A DNA stretch of 49,757 nucleotides from assembly GCA_030145015.1 (NCBI GenBank), contig JAQYWI010000015.1:1-49757 (forward strand), read 5' to 3'. Under the pieces are notes generated by a model that made no database searches, was not told the DNA's origin, and was given only the letters and a program-made list of their open reading frames with translations. Shown piece after piece: positions 45,463 to 49,757 of this stretch. The translations under genes were made by a program, and so were the position numbers. The stretch is from Desulfobacterales bacterium (GTDB lineage: Bacteria; Desulfobacterota; Desulfobacteria; Desulfobacterales; JAHEIW01). Each line of letters starts with the position of its first letter. Position 1 is the stretch's first letter.

Positions 45463-45759
45463 ATGGTTGAAGATATCAATTTCCCCGAAAGAGTACCCGC
45501 GGTATCAGCTACCGGGAGAGTCAATAAGGTCAACCGCAAAAAGCGCGAAGAAGAAAAGCCGCCTTTTGAAAAATTCTTGGATTCGGAAGATGAAAAAGGC
45601 AAAAAAAAGAAAAAAAGTAAAAAGGAATCCGACAAAGTCGATATTTTGAGTAAAAACGAAAAGCACCAGCGCCAGGATTCTATTGATACCTCGAGTTCTA
45701 CCGGTTCTGCACAAACAGAAGATGATTCTGATAAGAAAATCATTGATGTCCGGGTCTAA
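45463..45759 (+). CDS. Lysine-rich hypothetical protein after fliA
   Basis: The 98-residue protein is not recognised. It is highly charged and probably disordered, with a run of lysines at about 46-56 and a SDKVDILSKNEKHQ segment near residues 56-69 that loosely recalls the sDkVxlS core of FlgM anti-sigma factors, but overall similarity is not convincing. AGAGG precedes the ATG. It lies 68 bases after fliA on the same strand and is likely co-transcribed. Confidence 0.6.
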   Translation: MVEDINFPERVPAVSATGRVNKVNRKKREEEKPPFEKFLDSEDEKGKKKKKSKKESDKVDILSKNEKHQRQDSIDTSSSTGSAQTEDDSDKKIIDVRV

Positions 45760-45856
45760 GCTCTTACGGAGGGCGTATTTTCGTTTTTTCGTGCTTTGGT
45801 GGTAAATGACTATTATTCGGTTCTGCGCTGAGGCGGATCCGGGGCAGGGAGTGGAA

Positions 45857-46378
45857 ATGGCATTGCAAACAATCAGCTTGTGGGAAATCGTTTTGGATAT
45901 AACGCAAATCTGTCTGGGCGGTTTTATTCTGTTGTGCCTTATTCGAAATAAGATCAAATACAAACAACTGTTCCTAAAGGCTCCCACCGGGGAGAACCTG
46001 CAAAATTTTAACACCGAATTTATTATCGAGGCCATCCGGCAACAATCCGACTTGGCCTTTACGCATATATTGGAAACCATCGACAAAGAGCGCCAAACCT
46101 TAGACGCCTATTTCGAGTTAAGAGAAACGCAGATTGCCTCAAAAATGCTGGTGCCGGCACCGGGTCGCGTCGCCGCCCAGATTCCCCGTACCGAAGCGGC
46201 AGATCAGGATGCTGCGGATACGATCTATAGTGAAATCGAAAACTTGGCCGGTCAGGGAATGAGTTTAGCGGATATTTCGGAAGACTTAAATGTCCCCAAA
46301 GGTGAAGTCGAGCTGGTTTTAAAACTTAAACGTCTGAGTGCCGAATCGGCTAAAATTAAAATCAACCCGCCTGCATGA
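45857..46378 (+). CDS. Membrane-anchored DUF2802-like protein
   Basis: The 173-residue protein has one N-terminal membrane segment (about 7-30), a central coiled region and a C-terminal helix-turn-helix-like motif LAGQGMSLADISEDLNVPKG EVELVLKLKR. This resembles the small DUF2802 proteins that sit near flagellar or chemotaxis genes in other Proteobacteria. ATG at 45857 has GGGAG 5 bases upstream, better than the ATG at 45806. It is the last gene before a repeat-rich gap. Confidence 0.65.
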   Translation: MALQTISLWEIVLDITQICLGGFILLCLIRNKIKYKQLFLKAPTGENLQNFNTEFIIEAIRQQSDLAFTHILETIDKERQTLDAYFELRETQIASKMLVPAPGRVAAQIPRTEAADQDAADTIYSEIENLAGQGMSLADISEDLNVPKGEVELVLKLKRLSAESAKIKINPPA

Positions 46379-46400
46379 ACCCGCCTCGATGAATCCTTTC

Positions 46401-46654
46401 TAGTGTTGCGTCCCGCAAGTAATTTACAAAACACGGTTTTATTTTAGGTTTCAGCACACGTTATATTGGTTTGATTGGTTTAATTCGTTCAATTGGTTCG
46501 GTTTAAGCCAACCAATTAAACCAATAAGACAAATAAAACTAATTTAACAAATCCTTGAATCTCTGAACCCAGAACCCTTACTCGCACCTGAACACTGAAA
46601 CCTGAAACCATAGTCAATACGACTTTTGTAACATTTTTTTGGGACGCAACACTA
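46401..46654. mobile_element. MITE-like element, family B
   Basis: A 254-base unit bounded by perfect 14-base inverted repeats, TAGTGTTGCGTCCC at 46401 and GGGACGCAACACTA ending at 46654. Inside these, TTACAAAA/TTTTGTAA are again paired. The interior holds low-complexity TTGGTTTAA and GAACCC repeats and no gene. It looks like a non-autonomous transposon, unrelated in its ends to family A. Confidence 0.65.
46466..46610. repeat. Low-complexity TTGGTTTAA/GAACCC repeat inside the family-B element
   Basis: The first part contains a 24-base core shared exactly with 26927-26950. The second part shares GAACCCAGAACCC and CTGAACACTGAAACCTG with 17590-17637. So the pieces found separately at those two places occur joined here. 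Confidence 0.65.
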
Positions 46655-46875
46655 GGCAGCTCCAGGTAGAATCGGCAAAAAATACCGCATCTGGCAAGCT
46701 GAATTTTTCTCGGACTTAAGTTTTTTTAGGTGTCAGGCACTGCAGGATTGTTGGTGTTGCGATCGGCTGCCAATATGTTTCTTAAATAGTTAATATTGTT
46801 AAAAAAACCGCCCTAATGGATTTGTTGCCCTCAATCCTTTATCTCTTTTTGCGGATCCCGAATTATGCGTATCAT

Positions 46876-46891
46876 TGGTATGTGTCTTGCA
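46876..46891 (+). promoter_or_regulatory. Sigma-54 promoter of the flgF-flgG-flgA-flgH operon
   Basis: TGGTATGTGTCTTGCA has exact GG-N10-GC spacing and a perfect CTTGCA -12 part. The start would be near 46902, 100 nt before the flgF ATG, which excludes the longer reading frame starting at 46912 as efficiently translated. The remaining gap sequence around it (46655-47001) shows no gene. Confidence 0.8.
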
Positions 46892-47001
46892 TTCCTATCC
46901 CGGCAGATTGATTGTACCCCTCTGAAAATCGTCGGTCTTTATCGGAAGAGGGGTTGCGCCTTCAATTTTTTACAGGACAATTTGAGATAAGGAGTTTGTC
47001 A

Positions 47002-47772
47002 ATGAGTGGATCGATTTACATGGCCGCAACCGGTGCGATGGCATACGAAAAGCGCTTGCAGATTCTTTCTAACAATCTGGCCAATGTTAATACAGTCGGC
47101 TTTAAAAAAGATAGAGGTCGTTTTAAGGCCTTTGAACTGGCTGAAGCCGTCGACAATAAAAATTTACCGGTTAGTTGGCGTCAATCACAGGCGCCTCAAT
47201 ACTGGATGCAATTTAGCTCATATACCGATTTTTCATCAGGCGAAACGAAAAAAACGGGCAATCCATTTGACCTGGCCTTATCCGGCAGGGGTTTTTTCTG
47301 TGTTCAGACACCTGATGGTGTCCGCTATACGCGCAGGGGAGACTTCGCGGTTAATTCAGACGAGGTGCTGGTTACCCACCAGGGCTGGCCGGTAATGGGG
47401 CAGGGCGGAGAGATTCAAATAAAACTTTTGAAACCGTCTGACGAGAAGCGCGAATTTACGGTGTCCGAAGACGGTTTTGTAACGGTCGATGGATCTCAAG
47501 TCGGTCGCCTTCGCATTGTTGATTTTACAAACTCTTCCGGCCTCGAAAAAGCAGGTCATAATTTTTATCGCGCTGTAAACCCGAGAACACTCGAGGAAAT
47601 GGATGAAGATTTTAAGGTCAGTCAGGGATTTCTCGAAGTTTCAAATGTCGATGTTGTCAGAATGATGACCGAGATGATCGAGGTGTTACGTGGATATGAA
47701 TCCTATCAGAAGACGATGCGATCTATCGATGAGATGAACGCCAAGCTGATTAACGATGTGGGTTCAGCCTAG
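47002..47772 (+). CDS. flgF: Flagellar rod protein FlgF
   Basis: The 256-residue axial protein has the N-terminal AYEKRLQILSNNLANVNTVG motif, FDLALSGRGFFCVQTPDGVR, and the C-terminal VEVSN-like SNVDVVRMMTEMIEVLRGYE helix. It forms part of the rod after FlgB/FlgC. ATG at 47002 has AAGGAG 8 bases upstream; an upstream TTG at 46912 lacks support. flgG follows after 123 bases of AT-rich low-complexity sequence. Confidence 0.94.
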   Translation: MSGSIYMAATGAMAYEKRLQILSNNLANVNTVGFKKDRGRFKAFELAEAVDNKNLPVSWRQSQAPQYWMQFSSYTDFSSGETKKTGNPFDLALSGRGFFCVQTPDGVRYTRRGDFAVNSDEVLVTHQGWPVMGQGGEIQIKLLKPSDEKREFTVSEDGFVTVDGSQVGRLRIVDFTNSSGLEKAGHNFYRAVNPRTLEEMDEDFKVSQGFLEVSNVDVVRMMTEMIEVLRGYESYQKTMRSIDEMNAKLINDVGSA

Positions 47773-47895
47773 TGGAAAGTTATTGGTTATTCGTTATTTG
47801 TTATTTGATCGCGAAAAAGTTGCATTTGAAGTTGATGTAATACAACGAATAAAAATTAACTATTAACTCATAACTGTCAAATTACAGGAGGCAAA

Positions 47896-48684
47896 ATGAT
47901 ACGCAGTTTGTGGACGTCAGCCACCGGCATGCAAGCACAAGAGCTCAACATTGATGTGATTTCAAACAATCTCGCAAATGTGACTACATCCGGTTTTAAA
48001 AAAAGTCGGGCTGAGTTTCAGGATTTATTATACGAAACCATGCGACCGGCCGGGGCAGCTTCATCGCAAGATACGATTGTGCCTGCCGGAATTCAATTGG
48101 GGCATGGCACGCGCCCTGCTGCGGTTCAAAAGATTTTTATCCAGGGAGATTTTCAGAATACCACAAATGAACTCGACTGGGCCATCGAAGGCGATGGATT
48201 TTTCCAAATAGAAATACCGAATGGAGATACGTCCTACAGTCGTTCCGGAGAATTCAAGCTGGATGCCGACGGCCGCATTGTCAATCCGGACGGTTTCCCC
48301 CTGGTGCCGGAAATGACAGTTCCATCCGACACGATATCCATTACCGTGGGAATGGATGGGACGGTCTCCGTTATCCAGGCCGGCGATGCCGCTCCGACCG
48401 AGATCGGCACGCTTCAATTGGCCCGTTTCGTTAATCCGGCCGGGTTAAGAAGCTTGGGTAAAAATCTTTATTCCCCCACCGAAGCATCCGGAGATGAAAT
48501 CACCGGCACCCCCGGAGAAAATGGCTTTGGTACGATCGCCCAGGGGTTTTTGGAAATGTCCAATGTGAGCGTCGTGGATGAAATGGTCAGTATGATTACA
48601 GCGCAAAGGGCCTATGAAACCAACAGTAAAGTCGTCCAGACAGCGGATGACATGTTACAAATGGCAAATAATCTAAAACGGTAA
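47896..48684 (+). CDS. flgG: Flagellar distal rod protein FlgG
   Basis: The 262-residue protein has the FlgG signature [56 protein letters not shown] and the C-terminal [20 protein letters not shown]. It is of normal length and builds the distal rod. A strong AGGAGG precedes the ATG by 5 bases. Confidence 0.97.
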   Translation: MIRSLWTSATGMQAQELNIDVISNNLANVTTSGFKKSRAEFQDLLYETMRPAGAASSQDTIVPAGIQLGHGTRPAAVQKIFIQGDFQNTTNELDWAIEGDGFFQIEIPNGDTSYSRSGEFKLDADGRIVNPDGFPLVPEMTVPSDTISITVGMDGTVSVIQAGDAAPTEIGTLQLARFVNPAGLRSLGKNLYSPTEASGDEITGTPGENGFGTIAQGFLEMSNVSVVDEMVSMITAQRAYETNSKVVQTADDMLQMANNLKR

Positions 48685-48693
48685 CAGATCAAA

Positions 48694-49704
48694 ATGAATA
48701 ACGCTATCTTAACATTTAAAAAATCGAAACGGCTTGGCCTTGGACTGCTCATTTTTTGGGCAACCGCATCTATTTTGGGAGTAGCTGCAGAGCTTACGGC
48801 CGCAGAAATGACCACGATTCGGGTCAGGGATCAGGTTGAAATCGAAAATGACGAGGTTTTATTGGGTCAAATTGCATCCATTGAGAGCAGCGACACCCAA
48901 TTGGTTCAACAGCTGAAAGACATCGTAATTGGAAAAACGCCATTGCCGGGCAAGACGCGCGAATATGATCAACGGCATCTTAAGATGCGTTTAAAACAAC
49001 ATCATATTAACTTAGCGGGCGTTAACATAGAGGGCCCCCGGCGCATTATAATTTCGCGCAGCCACGTCGAAATCGATAAACACAAAATAGAAAAAATCGT
49101 TGCCGACTTTATTACCCAAAACATCCCCCAGGAAAACAAAACGGTGCGCATCAAAGAGATAAATGTTTCTGAAAGGGTGATTTTGTCGAAAGGTCGCATT
49201 GCATACAAAGTGGCGGCACCGAGCATGCAAAAGCTGATGGGGACGTGTTCGATCGCTGTAGATTTCAGTGTTAATGGACATTTTGAAAAGAAGGTGTGGA
49301 CAACTGCCACAGTTGAAGTATGGGGACCCGTGGTGGTGACTCGCAAACCGCTGGGCAGGTATAAGCCGATTACCGAAGATGATATTATGCTGCAAACGCT
49401 GGACCTGACCCATCTATCTTCCAATGTCGTTACCGATCTTGAAGCGGTGCTGGGCAAGCGTACCAAAAGAGCCATCGGGGCTCAAACCCCTTTAAGGGCG
49501 GACAGCATCGAGCTGCCACCGCTGGTGAAACGCGGGGATCTGGTGGTGATCATCGCCCAATCCAACGGATTAAAGATTACAACCCGCGGCTTGGTTAAGC
49601 AAAAAGGGCGCTTGGGCGATCGAATTCCGGTCATCAATGTGGACTCGAAAAAAGTGCTTTATGGCCGTGTGATCGATTCCAACACAGTTCAGGTGGATTT
49701 TTAA
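48694..49704 (+). CDS. flgA: P-ring assembly chaperone FlgA
   Basis: The 336-residue periplasmic protein has a signal peptide (hydrophobic stretch about 14-33), a long N-terminal region and a C-terminal SAF domain (RYKPITEDDIMLQTLDL, GKRTKRAIGAQTPLRADSIE, VKRGDLVVIIAQSNGLKITT). FlgA helps FlgI form the P ring. At 336 aa it is longer than the roughly 220 aa of enteric FlgA. The start is 9 bases after flgG, and flgH follows. Confidence 0.92.
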   Translation: MNNAILTFKKSKRLGLGLLIFWATASILGVAAELTAAEMTTIRVRDQVEIENDEVLLGQIASIESSDTQLVQQLKDIVIGKTPLPGKTREYDQRHLKMRLKQHHINLAGVNIEGPRRIIISRSHVEIDKHKIEKIVADFITQNIPQENKTVRIKEINVSERVILSKGRIAYKVAAPSMQKLMGTCSIAVDFSVNGHFEKKVWTTATVEVWGPVVVTRKPLGRYKPITEDDIMLQTLDLTHLSSNVVTDLEAVLGKRTKRAIGAQTPLRADSIELPPLVKRGDLVVIIAQSNGLKITTRGLVKQKGRLGDRIPVINVDSKKVLYGRVIDSNTVQVDF

Positions 49705-49736
49705 TGTGTCTCATACTTGTTAGATAAGGAAAGCCA

Positions 49737-49757
49737 ATGATGCGAAAACTCAGCCTA
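49737..49757 (+). CDS. flgH: Start of the next gene, probably flgH (partial)
   Basis: Seven codons (MMRKLSL) follow a good AAGGAAAG site 3 bases upstream, and the window ends. The basic then hydrophobic beginning suits a lipoprotein signal peptide, and flgH (L-ring protein) normally follows flgA. The identification rests on gene order only. Confidence 0.5.

Noticed and set aside
46912..47001. N-terminal extension of FlgF from a TTG
   Set aside because: It begins about 10 bases after the inferred transcription start, has no ribosome-binding site, and FlgF proteins begin at the ATG at 47002.
1..49757. tRNA, rRNA or phage genes, and intact transposases
   Set aside because: None was seen on either strand; the only mobile signals are short non-coding elements.

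Overview
The window is almost entirely a flagellar gene cluster of a Gram-negative bacterium. The gene set (flgB-C-fliE-F-G-H-I-J, fliK-flgD-flgE-flbD, motA-motB-motB-fliL-M-N-O-P-Q-R-flhB-flhA-flhF-flhG-fliA, flgF-flgG-flgA-flgH), the sigma-54 regulators, the intermediate GC content and the short interspersed repeats fit a deltaproteobacterium (Desulfobacterota, possibly Desulfobacterales). That assignment is inferred from gene content and order, not from a search.

Layout. (1) 1-11.8 kb: a sigma-70-like promoter drives a giant 3031-residue protein with a methyltransferase-like domain, six family-2 glycosyltransferase domains and TPR blocks. A TPR plus GT41 (O-GlcNAc-transferase/FlmG-like) protein follows. 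The likely role of both is flagellin or surface glycosylation. (2) 11.9-13.8 kb, minus strand: a short flagellin with FlbT and FlaF, an arrangement best known from Alphaproteobacteria, behind a near-consensus sigma-28 promoter and a leader of about 150 nt. (3) 14.5-15.7 kb: a small DUF3391-like protein and an HDOD protein. (4) 16.5-20.7 kb: a receiver-less sigma-54 activator (FlrA/FleQ-like), then a PAS histidine kinase and an NtrC-type response regulator (FlrB/FlrC-like). (5) 21-27.5 kb: basal body, switch and export ATPase genes. (6) 28-32 kb: hook genes. (7) 32.6-46.4 kb: stator, switch, export gate, FlhF/FlhG, FliA and two small genes. (8) 47-49.8 kb: distal rod and P-ring genes; flgH runs off the right edge.

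Regulation can be read from the DNA. Six sites match the sigma-54 pattern GG-N10-GC with good flanking bases. They lie upstream of the receiver-less activator, the kinase/regulator pair, flgB, fliK, motA and flgF. With FliA encoded at 44.6 kb and a sigma-28 site before the flagellin gene, this gives a complete cascade: activator, then kinase/regulator, then basal body/hook/stator, then FliA, then flagellin.

The most unusual points are: a tandem pair of MotB genes in which the first has Gly in place of the ion-binding Asp; an FlhF with a C-terminal Ada-like HxxxC...CxxC zinc motif; the alphaproteobacterial-style flagellin/FlbT/FlaF/GT41 module; the giant multi-glycosyltransferase with near-identical tandem TPR cassettes and one apparently dead GT domain; and two families of short TA-flanked MITE-like elements, one copy of which supplies the stop codon of fliJ.
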